Positions 46,027 through 54,331 of a stretch of 64,000 nucleotides of DNA are shown one piece after another. This DNA comes from UBA7985 sp002711265. GTDB lineage: Bacteria > Pseudomonadota > Alphaproteobacteria > UBA7985. The stretch's first letter is position 1, and each line of letters opens with the position of its first letter. The DNA lies in contig CBFIBS010000013.1 in assembly GCA_965660945.1 (NCBI GenBank), positions 24,007-88,006 of the forward strand. The letters are read 5' to 3'. Under the pieces are notes generated by a model. That model was not told the DNA's origin and did not search any database. It worked only from the letters and a program-made list of their open reading frames with translations. A program made the position numbers and the translations under genes.

Positions 46027-47048
46027 GCCGCCCCTTTCAGATCTATCCAGACAAGATGATGGTCCGAAGCCCGGTTCAGACCTACCAGAGGATCGCGTCT
46101 CCCAAACCAGCAGACTCCGCTGTCTACGATCGATAATGTAACTGCCGGTAAAACGTAGTCCACCCGCATTCCGCCATGGAAACCCGCGGTGTTTTGACCA
46201 CCTGCCCCCATCGGCCGAGGATCTTGTACACGCGGGTGATTAAGGATTTGTTGCACCGCGCCCTTAAGGCTGTCGCCTCGAATGGGATCAGCATTGAGGT
46301 CGCCAAGGATGACAAATGCAGCATCTGGGGGAATTCCCCCGGGCTGTCCGTCATCGTCAACGAGGTAGTCGGCACCATCGAGATAATCCGCCCAGAGCCG
46401 GATTTCGTCGGCATTGCGGCGTTGATTGCGCCGCTCGGGACCATCAAAAACGGGCGGGGTCGGATGGCTGAGCAGCAGATGTAACGCCCCTAGCTCTGGC
46501 ACCTCTACCACTGCATCAACATGGTTCTTTGAACTCAGCCGCAGCACAGCCTGTGCTTCAGGGCTGAAATAATCGCCCCGCCCGCTTCCTGGATGAGCGT
46601 CGGGCAGGCGCGCGCCAGGCATATCCCGCCAAAGCAAACGGCCGAAGCTGCGCACGCTGGTCACCGGAAACCGACTGAGCAGGGCAAAGCCGTACTGTCC
46701 GGGAAAGGCACCGTAGCCTTGCGCGTTTTCGGGGCTATCGATCGAGCCGCTACCGGTCAGGTCGTACCCGCTCTGCACGCCAGTATTGCTGGTAAAGGCC
46801 CGAGCGCCAAAAGCGGAATGCTCCGGCAAGGCGTCGCTAAGCCGTTGTGCGAAAGCGTTCGCCGCTGATTCTGTTTCATCAAAATCAAGTTCGTTGATCA
46901 AAACGATATCGGGGTTTGCATGGGTTAGTACAGCGAGTAGATCAGCAATTTGCTGGTCTTTTTTAGCCTTCAACCGCTCCGTCGTCTCACCCGGCTCTTT
47001 GCCGAACAAGGACACGTTGTAAGTTGCCACCCTAATTGTGTTCTGCAC
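46023..47048 (-). CDS. Endonuclease/exonuclease/phosphatase (EEP) family protein
   Basis: A metal-dependent phosphoesterase fold of 341 residues without a signal peptide. The motifs are VATYNVSLF (start), INELDFDE (metal Glu), FVILGDLNADP, and ASDHHLVWIDL (catalytic Asp-His at the end). The substrate may be a phospho-sugar, lipid or nucleic acid. The start is GTG 47048 after GAGGCGACG. It is the first gene of the sugar ABC operon, with ATGA overlap into the permease, so it probably acts on something linked to the transported solute. Confidence 0.88.
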   Translation of the reverse strand: MQNTIRVATYNVSLFGKEPGETTERLKAKKDQQIADLLAVLTHANPDIVLINELDFDETESAANAFAQRLSDALPEHSAFGARAFTSNTGVQSGYDLTGSGSIDSPENAQGYGAFPGQYGFALLSRFPVTSVRSFGRLLWRDMPGARLPDAHPGSGRGDYFSPEAQAVLRLSSKNHVDAVVEVPELGALHLLLSHPTPPVFDGPERRNQRRNADEIRLWADYLDGADYLVDDDGQPGGIPPDAAFVILGDLNADPIRGDSLKGAVQQILNHPRVQDPRPMGAGGQNTAGFHGGMRVDYVLPAVTLSIVDSGVCWFGRRDPLVGLNRASDHHLVWIDLKGAA

Positions 47049-47206
47049 CCGTCGCCTCTATGGCTCTTTGGCTATACTGTCAGCCTCGTCAGGAAAAACA
47101 GACCAAAACTCCACCACTAAGATCCTATGGATTATTGCTACTTCTCGCTAGTCAAATTCTGAACATCTCGCTCAGATTGGGCTGGCTGCCCCTAAAGATG
47201 CAGCCC

Positions 47207-48484
47207 TTAGACGCGGCTTGCTAGCCGGGGTAAACCGGCGAAAAAGCCCTGCACGTGCGAGGCGCCAGCAGCCTCGGCTAGCGCGCGTTCAGCTGCGTTC
47301 TCTGCACCCTCGGCGACGAATGTCAGCCCCCAACTAGCAGCTAACCGTGATAATCCGGCCATGGCGCCAAAGCTATCGGTATGAGCCACTACATGGCGTA
47401 GCAGTGAGCGGTCAGACTTAAACCCATTGACGTCCCCCGCCACCGCCTCACTCAGCGATGCCACCCCACTGCCCAGATCATCGAGCCAAACAGCCACACC
47501 GGTTGCCTGAAAGTCCCGGATATTGTCTGAAAGGTTCGGTTTGACCAAGGCCGCCGACGCGTTTCCCCTTACCGCCGGATCAGGGGCTACCTCAGTGATC
47601 TCCAGTGCCAGCCGCCTCAGGCTCGCCGGACGGGCACAGCGCAACAAATTGAGGGCCTGCGCCCTCCAGTTCTTGCGGCCAAGCGAGGTGCGGCTGACAT
47701 TGACGCTCAACGCCAGCGATGGCCTGGCCTTAAGTTCTCCGATTGCATGCTGCAGCACCCGCAAGTCCAACTCTGCCAGATCGGCAGCGGTTTCGCTGCC
47801 GTCCAGAACCTGCCCAGCGGTCAGCACCCGGCCGTCAGGGCCCTGAAAGCGGGCCAGGCACTCATAGCGATCTGGGACTTCGCTGCCCACGGGAAAAATG
47901 CCGTGATGAGCAGCTCGAACCCCTCCAGCATCGAGAAACTGGCGCAGGGTTGGCTGCACTGGTGTCGGTACCCGATCTGTAGCGCGGGACCTTGCCGGTC
48001 TCATGATGTGGTTTGTATTCTGATTTGAGGCGTTGTTCGACGCTTTAGCCGCCGTCCCCCAGGCCCGGACGTCAACAAAGCAGTTAGCGAAGGGCAGTGG
48101 CAGGCCGGCAGCTGACTGCAGGCTGTTTCGCAACGCGGCCAGCAGGTCCTCAGCTTCGGGGACGGTATTCTCTTCCGGCGGTAGCAGGAACAAACATGCC
48201 GTCCGATCCTGTTTCAAGGGCGGTTTAGGCACAAGCGCGTCAAATGCTAGATCCAGTCTTTCACGCAAGGCCGCAGCGGAGCAGACCTTGACCTGCAGCG
48301 TTAGCCAGCGAGAGGCAGATGAAAATGCAGCGGGCTCCCAGCTGAGCACGACGCCAACAGCACTCGAAGCTGAGGCGACTGCCTCAGTCACGGGCAACCA
48401 AGCAGTATCAGGCTGCACCGAAGTGAGGTTTGTCAGATCGCGTTTCAGTTGCAGGGAGATGTCCAAGTTCAGGGTCAGTTCCAT
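47207..48484 (-). CDS. EAL domain protein, probable c-di-GMP phosphodiesterase
   Basis: The protein has 425 residues with no membrane helix. The N-terminal about 190 residues are unlike any domain I know. An EAL domain at about 195-420 has ECLARF in place of EALLR, VNVSRTSL, LALEITEVA, VWLDDLGSG (for DDFGTG), FKSDRSLL, FVAEGAEN and VQGFFAGLP. The metal-binding Glu, Asn, Glu, Asp, Lys and Glu positions look retained, so activity is possible despite the ECL variant. Start ATG 48484 has AAGG about 10 bases upstream. It lies in the less GC-rich block. Confidence 0.85.
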   Translation of the reverse strand: MELTLNLDISLQLKRDLTNLTSVQPDTAWLPVTEAVASASSAVGVVLSWEPAAFSSASRWLTLQVKVCSAAALRERLDLAFDALVPKPPLKQDRTACLFLLPPEENTVPEAEDLLAALRNSLQSAAGLPLPFANCFVDVRAWGTAAKASNNASNQNTNHIMRPARSRATDRVPTPVQPTLRQFLDAGGVRAAHHGIFPVGSEVPDRYECLARFQGPDGRVLTAGQVLDGSETAADLAELDLRVLQHAIGELKARPSLALSVNVSRTSLGRKNWRAQALNLLRCARPASLRRLALEITEVAPDPAVRGNASAALVKPNLSDNIRDFQATGVAVWLDDLGSGVASLSEAVAGDVNGFKSDRSLLRHVVAHTDSFGAMAGLSRLAASWGLTFVAEGAENAAERALAEAAGASHVQGFFAGLPRLASRV

Positions 48485-48600
48485 ACCGACAAGACCTTGG
48501 GAGGGGGATGCCTCATCGTCAAGGCTCGAAGCGGGCCTCAGATGACGACTGCCAACCCTGCCACAACTGCTCGGATACGGTGATCAAGCGCAACAAGTGC

Positions 48601-48732
48601 CTGACCATCCGGAAGAGCTGGCGTGACAACAACGGCAACGTCTCCATGGTCTCGCGCAAGCTGGGCCTGTTGCGAACGACCATCTAAGCGCACATCAGCC
48701 GCTCCGACGCTTTTACCGAAGAGACGAACTGA
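48601..48732 (+). pseudogene. Remnant of Fis-type helix-turn-helix of a regulator
   Basis: The plus-strand frame reads KSWRDNNGNVSMVSRKLG then LLRTTI, a stop TAA at 48685-48687, and continues AHISRSDAFTEETN to TGA 48730-48732. Across the stop it looks like the C-terminal DNA-binding helix-turn-helix of AcoR-type sigma-54 activators (pattern GNVSxAARxLGxSRTTIYxHL), with the Tyr codon changed to a stop. Upstream sequence in any frame gives no AAA+ domain, so only a tail survives. This is resemblance by eye only. Confidence 0.4.
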
Positions 48733-48769
48733 CGCTCAGCGGACGGGGGCGGGCAGGTCAGACCGGTGA

Positions 48770-50356
48770 TCAGGCTTCTGAAGTCGGGAACGGCACGCTG
48801 TTGATGACGTCGATTTCCAGCTCGGCAAGCTGTTCGATCAGGCCTGCCTTGACCTCTTGAAACCGCTCGTGGTTCCACAGGTTGACCATCTCGTCCGGGT
48901 CGGTCTCAAGGTCGAACAGCTCGTTCTGCGCCTTGCCACGATAGAGTGTGAGTCGCCAGCGGTCGCGGATGATGGTGTGGGCGCGCGGTGTCTGGCCGAA
49001 GGCCTTCTGCGGGCGCTGGGTTTCGTACTGGATGAAAGCCGTCTGCCGGCCGCCCCCACCGGCCACGGACAGCGGCTGACCCTGCATGCCGTCGGGGGCT
49101 TCAATGCGGGCGTGCTCCATGATCGTGGTGCCGATGTCCAGCGTCTGTCCCAGTTCGTCCGAAAGCGTGCCGGTGGCGCCCTTGGGGTCCGACCAGATGA
49201 AGGGGACGTGGGTGATGGTGTCGTACTGTTCAGTACCCTTGAACAGCAGGCGGTGGTCGCCGAGGTGGTCGCCGTGGTCTGAGGTGAAGATCTGCACCGT
49301 GTCATCGGCCAGCCCCGCCTGATCCGCCGCCTCGCGAACCCGGCCGATGGCATCATCGACCATGGTGATCATACCGCAGGTCAGGGCGCGGGCTTCCTGC
49401 GCTTCCCGGGCTGACACCGCCAGTGAGTAGCCCATTTTCTGCCCCAGCGTCGGGTCTTCGGCCCGGGCCTCTTCGGCCAGCCGGATATAGTCGGGCATGA
49501 CCCAGTCCTCGTCGGTGAAGGCCCGTGGGATTTCCATATCTTCGGGCTTGTACATGTCCCAGTACTTGCCCGGCGGATTAAAGGGATGGTGAGGGTCGGG
49601 GAAGGACACCATCAGGAAGAAGGGCCGGTCCTGATCCTCGCGGCCCGCCAGCCACTCACAGGCCTGATTGGCGATGTAGGTGGTGGAATAATACTCCTCC
49701 GGCACCTTGGTCCGCACTGCCTGCGGTACCGTGTAGTCATGGGGAAACTGCTGATCCCGGCCGCGCAGCGCAAGCACGTCAGGCGCGACCCGGCGCAGCC
49801 ATTGTTCGTAGTCTCCGCCGGTGTTGGTGCCGTGGCGCAGCACACAATCGTAGTGGTCGAAGCCGTAGAACGGGCTGGGGGACCGGGCGTCTTCGTTCTT
49901 CCAGTAGCCCGGGCGCTCGTATTGGAATTCGTCCGAGTCCAGATCCGAGCGGATCGCGTCCCTGAGTTCCGGGGGCGGCGGGGTGAAGCCTTCACGAAGA
50001 GGCTTGCGCTCGTACTGGGTCGGGAAATTGCTGACGTTCTGCAGGTGGCTCTTGCCGATCAGGGCGGTGTCGTAGCCCGCCGCACGCATGACCTCGACGA
50101 AGGTTACCTGATCCATGTCCAGCGGGATCCCCAGCGACCGCACCCCATGGCTGGTCGGCATGCGGCAGGTCATCAGGCTGGCCCGGTTGGGCATGCACAC
50201 GGGTGCAGCGACATAGAAACGCTCGAACCGCACGCCTTCGGCGGCCATAGCATCGATATGGGGGGTGCTCAGGCTCGGGTGGCCGTAGCAGCCCAGATAA
50301 TCCGCGCGCTGCTGGTCGGTAATGAACAGGATGTAGCTCGGACGTTGGGTCGACAC
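48770..50356 (-). CDS. Sulfatase (formylglycine type)
   Basis: Hydrolyses an organic sulfate ester. The protein has 528 residues without a signal peptide, so cytoplasmic. The formylglycine signature CMPNRASLMT has Cys54, Pro56 and Arg58. Metal ligands are in LFITDQQRADY at the start and FTSDHGDHLGDH later; His in GKSHL. The end ELFDLETDPDEMVNLW is standard. The start is GTG 50356 after GGGAGATCGAGG. It is third in the operon after TAXI-TRAP binding protein and permease, so the imported solute is probably a sulfate ester. The formylglycine-generating enzyme is not in the window. Confidence 0.93.
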   Translation of the reverse strand: MSTQRPSYILFITDQQRADYLGCYGHPSLSTPHIDAMAAEGVRFERFYVAAPVCMPNRASLMTCRMPTSHGVRSLGIPLDMDQVTFVEVMRAAGYDTALIGKSHLQNVSNFPTQYERKPLREGFTPPPPELRDAIRSDLDSDEFQYERPGYWKNEDARSPSPFYGFDHYDCVLRHGTNTGGDYEQWLRRVAPDVLALRGRDQQFPHDYTVPQAVRTKVPEEYYSTTYIANQACEWLAGREDQDRPFFLMVSFPDPHHPFNPPGKYWDMYKPEDMEIPRAFTDEDWVMPDYIRLAEEARAEDPTLGQKMGYSLAVSAREAQEARALTCGMITMVDDAIGRVREAADQAGLADDTVQIFTSDHGDHLGDHRLLFKGTEQYDTITHVPFIWSDPKGATGTLSDELGQTLDIGTTIMEHARIEAPDGMQGQPLSVAGGGGRQTAFIQYETQRPQKAFGQTPRAHTIIRDRWRLTLYRGKAQNELFDLETDPDEMVNLWNHERFQEVKAGLIEQLAELEIDVINSVPFPTSEA

Positions 50357-50416
50357 CCCCTCGATCTCCCTCTTTCTCGACGGGCCCGGCCAAGCCAGGC
50401 CCCGCCCCGCTAACGA

Positions 50417-52825
50417 TCAGGCGCTGGCTGGTGCCGGTTCGCCCTCTGCTTTGCCATTGTCATCGCGGCCTTCACCATCGTCGCCGTCGCGCCGGGCGCG
50501 GACGTAGTGTACCGCCATGATCGCGAACCAGGCCAGCACCGCCGGGCCATAGACTGCGAATGGCTTGAACAGGATCAGGGCAGCAACCACCAGACGCAAG
50601 CCAATTTCAATCGGGCTGAGTGCCCGCGCGTCGTAGCCCGCCAGAGAGCTCGAAACGAAGTACATGGCGAGGATCACCCGGATCAGCAGCAGAGCGAGTG
50701 CCTGATACTGGATGTTGCCGTCATAGCCTTCAAGGAACAGCCCTGGCACCTTCGGATCCATCACGGCTTTGTCGATGAGCAGCAGCTCGGGGTAAATCGC
50801 GAAGACAAACGGAATGGTGAAAATCACGATGCCGGAACGAACCGCTGACAGCCCGGTCTGCATGGGGTCGGCCTTGGTGATGGTCGCTGCGGCAAAGGCA
50901 GCCAGCGCCACTGGCGGCGTAATCGCGGAGGCGACGGCAAAGTAGAAGATGAACATGTGCGAGGTCAGCGTCGACAGACCCAGACCGACCAGCATCGGGC
51001 CGAGCAGCAGTGCCACGTTGATGTAGGCCGGCACTGCGGGCATGCCCATGCCCAGCACCACCGCCAGCACCATGGTCAGCAGCAGCGCCAGCAGCACAAA
51101 CCAGACCGAGCCGCTGCCGATATCGAAGGCGCGCAGGAAGGTCAGGACGTCCACGGACAGGAACTTGGAGAATGCGGTAAGGGTCAGGCTGACGTCGATT
51201 ACGGTCACCGCGAGGAACATCAGGTAGAGCGTGGCGATGCTCACCCCGGCGGCGGCAAGCGCGCCGAGGATCTTGCCGGGGTTCTGGCGGAAGGTCCGGT
51301 CGACGAACATCAGAACGATCAGCAGGACCACAGCCCACCAACCAGCAGCACCGGCGTCACCGGCCGCGTTCTGGATCGCCTGCGGCAGCCAGGGCAGGGA
51401 GACGACGCGGCACGAACCGGCTTCGCGGATGACGTCTGCCCCCATCGCGATGGAGTACCAGCTGCAGCCGACGCTGTCCTTGGGCGTCAGCAGCAAGGTG
51501 AGGATCAGCAGCACCGGCCCGAGCACCTGCGTCAGGTGCAGCCAGTCCGAACGGTTGAGCCGCATTTCTTCGGTGATTTTGCCGACTGCGCCGATCTTCT
51601 GCTTCCTAGACTGGAAGATGACCGAGAGGAACAGGCAGAAGAAGTAAAGCACGGCAGGAACGATCGCCGCGATGACAATCTCGCGGTAGGCGACCCCGGT
51701 AAGCGCTGCCATCACAAAGGCAGCCACACCGAGGATCGGCGGCATGATCGAGCCACCGGACGAGGCCGCAGCTTCAACGCCGCCGGCAAAGACACGGGAG
51801 AACCCGCGCTTGAGCATCATCGGGATGGTTAGCACCCCGGTGGAGAGCACGTTGACCACAGGCCCGCCGGTAATCGTGCCGAACATGGCCGAAGAGAAGA
51901 CCGCCGCGTGGGCCGGTCCACCGCGCAGGTTACGGGTGAGCAAGAATGCCAGCTTGATCAGCGCCTGTCCCCCAGCGCAGCGCCCGAACAGGCTGCCGAG
52001 CACGATGTAGGGGAACACCATCAGCATCAGGACGTTCATGAACCGCCCGAAGAAGCCGGCGGAGTGGTTAACCAGCGCGTCGTGGAAGACCTCGTAGCCC
52101 GCACCGAGGCTTCGTGGTTCTTCACTGCTGAGGATGGTCATCAGGTATTTGTTCTGACCGTCAGCGCCGAAGAAGTACCAGTTGAGGATCGTCGCCAGCG
52201 TGTAGATGGAGACGATGATCGAGATCAGAACCAGCGGCAGGCCCCAGACCTTAACGTTATAGAGCAGGAAAACCACGACGCAGAGGAACACGATCAGCGG
52301 CAACAGCCCGGCCGTGGTGTTCAGGCAGAAGGGGTCTTCAACCGTATCCGGGACGGGCAGGCCGGCGAGCTCGGCAAAGTCAATTTCGCCCTGCAGCGCC
52401 TCGGCGATCATGCGTTCGCGGTCGCCGGTGATCACGTCCAGAAGACAGATGGCCTCGATCTCGATCATGTAGGTGACCGACAGCACTGCCGCGGCGGTTA
52501 CCAGAGCGATGTCGAGCATCAGGCCGATGATCCGCTGCCATCGCACGCGATCCACCCACGAGCGCCATAGCGAGTGCTTGAGCGCGACGATCAGCATCAT
52601 CAGGAAAAAGACAAGCGGGTACAGCATCTCGGTTTCAAACCGGCGCACCCTGAAAAACTGGTTGCCCGTCATGGACTTCCACAGGTCATCCCAGCCAGGG
52701 ATGCCTGGAGTCACGTTGATCAGGCCGACGAGGACCAAAATTAAGCCTAACCAGAAGACAACCGTCCCGATGAAGGACTTGGTTTCTTTTTCGCTCTCTG
52801 GCGCCGTTTTCTGCTCGTCCGACAT
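50417..52825 (-). CDS. TRAP transporter fused permease (DctQM, TAXI type)
   Basis: Inner-membrane sodium-coupled permease in which the 4-helix (Q) and 12-helix (M) parts are one chain. The protein has 802 residues and about 17 hydrophobic segments. The M-part hallmarks are GSLFGRCAGGQALIKLAF, FSSAMFGTITGGPVVNVLS and AASSGGSIMPPILGVAAFVM. The C-terminus is charged (RRDGDDGEGRDDNGKAEG). Start ATG 52825. It follows the TAXI binding-protein gene by 110 bases with an intervening hairpin, and the sulfatase is 60 bases downstream. Confidence 0.94.
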   Translation of the reverse strand: MSDEQKTAPESEKETKSFIGTVVFWLGLILVLVGLINVTPGIPGWDDLWKSMTGNQFFRVRRFETEMLYPLVFFLMMLIVALKHSLWRSWVDRVRWQRIIGLMLDIALVTAAAVLSVTYMIEIEAICLLDVITGDRERMIAEALQGEIDFAELAGLPVPDTVEDPFCLNTTAGLLPLIVFLCVVVFLLYNVKVWGLPLVLISIIVSIYTLATILNWYFFGADGQNKYLMTILSSEEPRSLGAGYEVFHDALVNHSAGFFGRFMNVLMLMVFPYIVLGSLFGRCAGGQALIKLAFLLTRNLRGGPAHAAVFSSAMFGTITGGPVVNVLSTGVLTIPMMLKRGFSRVFAGGVEAAASSGGSIMPPILGVAAFVMAALTGVAYREIVIAAIVPAVLYFFCLFLSVIFQSRKQKIGAVGKITEEMRLNRSDWLHLTQVLGPVLLILTLLLTPKDSVGCSWYSIAMGADVIREAGSCRVVSLPWLPQAIQNAAGDAGAAGWWAVVLLIVLMFVDRTFRQNPGKILGALAAAGVSIATLYLMFLAVTVIDVSLTLTAFSKFLSVDVLTFLRAFDIGSGSVWFVLLALLLTMVLAVVLGMGMPAVPAYINVALLLGPMLVGLGLSTLTSHMFIFYFAVASAITPPVALAAFAAATITKADPMQTGLSAVRSGIVIFTIPFVFAIYPELLLIDKAVMDPKVPGLFLEGYDGNIQYQALALLLIRVILAMYFVSSSLAGYDARALSPIEIGLRLVVAALILFKPFAVYGPAVLAWFAIMAVHYVRARRDGDDGEGRDDNGKAEGEPAPASA

Positions 52826-52886
52826 TTTGGTTCACTTGGCGTTGGATTTGTGTGGATTGAATTGAAAAAAGGGAATGGGAAAGAGG

Positions 52887-52916
52887 TGTGGGCGGCCGGA
52901 AATCCTGCCGCCCACA
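52887..52916 (-). terminator. Hairpin between TAXI binding-protein and TRAP permease genes
   Basis: tgtgggcggc (52887-52896) pairs with gccgcccaca (52907-52916): 10 perfect pairs, 10-base loop. On the minus strand it is followed by pyrimidine-rich sequence with TTTTTT about 15 bases on. This is likely a leaky terminator or stabiliser giving more binding protein than permease. Confidence 0.6.
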
Positions 52917-52935
52917 AATCAGGTGCTAGAGCCTG

Positions 52936-53991
52936 TTATGGCTTTGCACAGTCTGGCACGTCGTAACCCGCTTCTTCCCAGGCGCGGACTGCACCGCGGT
53001 GGAAAACCATGGGGTTGTTGCCGCAAAGACCAGCGACCGATGCGTCAATCTTACCGAAGTTCAGTGCCGCCATGAATGGTGCCTTGGCCATCAGCGCATC
53101 GAGGTTGTCGATGTGCGCCTTGGTCAGTTGGTAGGCGACTTCTTCATCCATATCGACGTTGACGTAGTCACCACCAACCATGGACATGCCGCGGAAGGTG
53201 TCGTCTTCGGAAACAACGGTCCAGTTGCTGCCCAGTGCGGCCTGAATTTCAGCCACAGGCGCGGTAAATGGCGCCGCGCCGACGTTGTTCAGAAGCTTGG
53301 ACGCAGTCTCGCTCTCGAACATGGCCTTAGGCAGCGAGATCGCGGTTGCCGCACCAGCGGCACCAACCTGGCTCTCCCGTGGGCCGGGGAAGGTCCCCGG
53401 GATCACGGCAACATCAGCCGTGCCGTCGATCAGGGCGTTGGCAAGCTGGTTCATGCTGACGGTAACGGACTCGTAGTCCTCACCCGCTTTCAGGCCTGCA
53501 GCGAGCTGCACCAGCGCCTGAGAGTTGCGCGGCATGCTGCCCTTTGGCGGACCCTGCAGGACCTTCTTGCCCTTCAGGTCATCCCAGCTGGAGATGCCCG
53601 TCGAGCTGAAGCCGTACATGTAGAAAACGCTGAAGGTGTAGGGGTAGAGCAGCTGGATCTTAGCTGCCATTTCAGCACCCTTTTCCTTACCGACAGAACC
53701 GAAGGGACCTGCGGCACGACCCAGCAGGAACGGCACGTGGTGCGGTGCACCGGCGATGTCGATCTTGCCTTCCCCGAGTGCTGGAATGTACTTCGCGCCG
53801 GTTTGACCGTCTTTCAGCTGAATGTTGGCAACGCCTGCTGCGGCGGCAAATTCAACCAGACCTGTTGCCGCCAATCCGCCGGCTGTACCAGCACCAGCTG
53901 CATGGGCGACCAGGTTGACCTGCGCCATGGCAGGTGCCGCGGTGAGAGTTGCTACGGCAGCGATTGCTGCCATCCGGAGTGTCCTGAGCAT
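52936..53991 (-). CDS. TAXI-family TRAP transporter solute-binding protein
   Basis: Periplasmic receptor for the fused TRAP permease. The protein has 351 residues, with signal peptide 1-23 (ends APAMAQ). The TAXI family opening is VNLVAHAAGAGTAGGLAATG; later GKIDIAGAPHHVPFLLGR, SSTGISSWDDLKGKKVLQGPPKG and DVAVIPGTFPGPRES match the family. ATG 53991 has GGGAGGAAAAG; the longer frame to 54078 has no support. The ligand is unknown; TAXI proteins are poorly characterised. Two GGATCC-centred sites lie 143 and 206 bases upstream of the start. Confidence 0.92.
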   Translation of the reverse strand: MLRTLRMAAIAAVATLTAAPAMAQVNLVAHAAGAGTAGGLAATGLVEFAAAAGVANIQLKDGQTGAKYIPALGEGKIDIAGAPHHVPFLLGRAAGPFGSVGKEKGAEMAAKIQLLYPYTFSVFYMYGFSSTGISSWDDLKGKKVLQGPPKGSMPRNSQALVQLAAGLKAGEDYESVTVSMNQLANALIDGTADVAVIPGTFPGPRESQVGAAGAATAISLPKAMFESETASKLLNNVGAAPFTAPVAEIQAALGSNWTVVSEDDTFRGMSMVGGDYVNVDMDEEVAYQLTKAHIDNLDALMAKAPFMAALNFGKIDASVAGLCGNNPMVFHRGAVRAWEEAGYDVPDCAKP

Positions 53992-54128
53992 CTTTTCCTC
54001 CCTTGCTCGGTGACGATAAACACTTGAATGCAGGAATAACATGACCAGACATATATGACTAGTCACGCTCTTACTCATGAACGGTGATTCATGATGATTT
54101 TTTAGCTTCCACGCTGGAATTGGGCCTC

Positions 54129-54143
54129 TTTAGGGATCCCAAA
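54129..54143. promoter_or_regulatory. Putative GntR operator, TAXI promoter copy 1
   Basis: tttagggatcccaaa: GGATCC core 54134-54139 with A/T flanks, near-palindromic, same design as the sites next to the GntR gene. Its core start is exactly 63 bases from the next site. Confidence 0.65.
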
Positions 54144-54192
54144 GTCAAGAAAAAAGCAGAATGAGGCGACTTTAATCGGGGCAATGTCCGCG

Positions 54193-54206
54193 AATGGGAT
54201 CCTGTT
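54193..54206. promoter_or_regulatory. Putative GntR operator, TAXI promoter copy 2
   Basis: aatgggatcctgtt: GGATCC core 54197-54202, weaker flanks than copy 1 but at the characteristic 63-base distance from it. Confidence 0.55.
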
Positions 54207-54331
54207 AAGGGTTTATCTACTCTGTGCAGATTGCCCTGATCTGCCCCAAGACACGGCCTTTTGTTTGCCAGCCTTCGGCCCGTCGGGCTTTCGGGTGCCG
54301 GGGCCGTGTTAAGGCCTCAAGTCTGGTCCTT

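Larger units (their letters stand above)
53992..54331. promoter_or_regulatory. Promoter region of TAXI-TRAP-sulfatase operon
   Basis: 340 bases between the TAXI gene and the end of the next sulfatase gene. It holds two GGATCC palindromic sites (own entries). Bases 54040-54130 are AT-rich and include runs of T, suitable for the promoter. No gene or clear terminator for the second sulfatase gene is visible. Confidence 0.55.
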
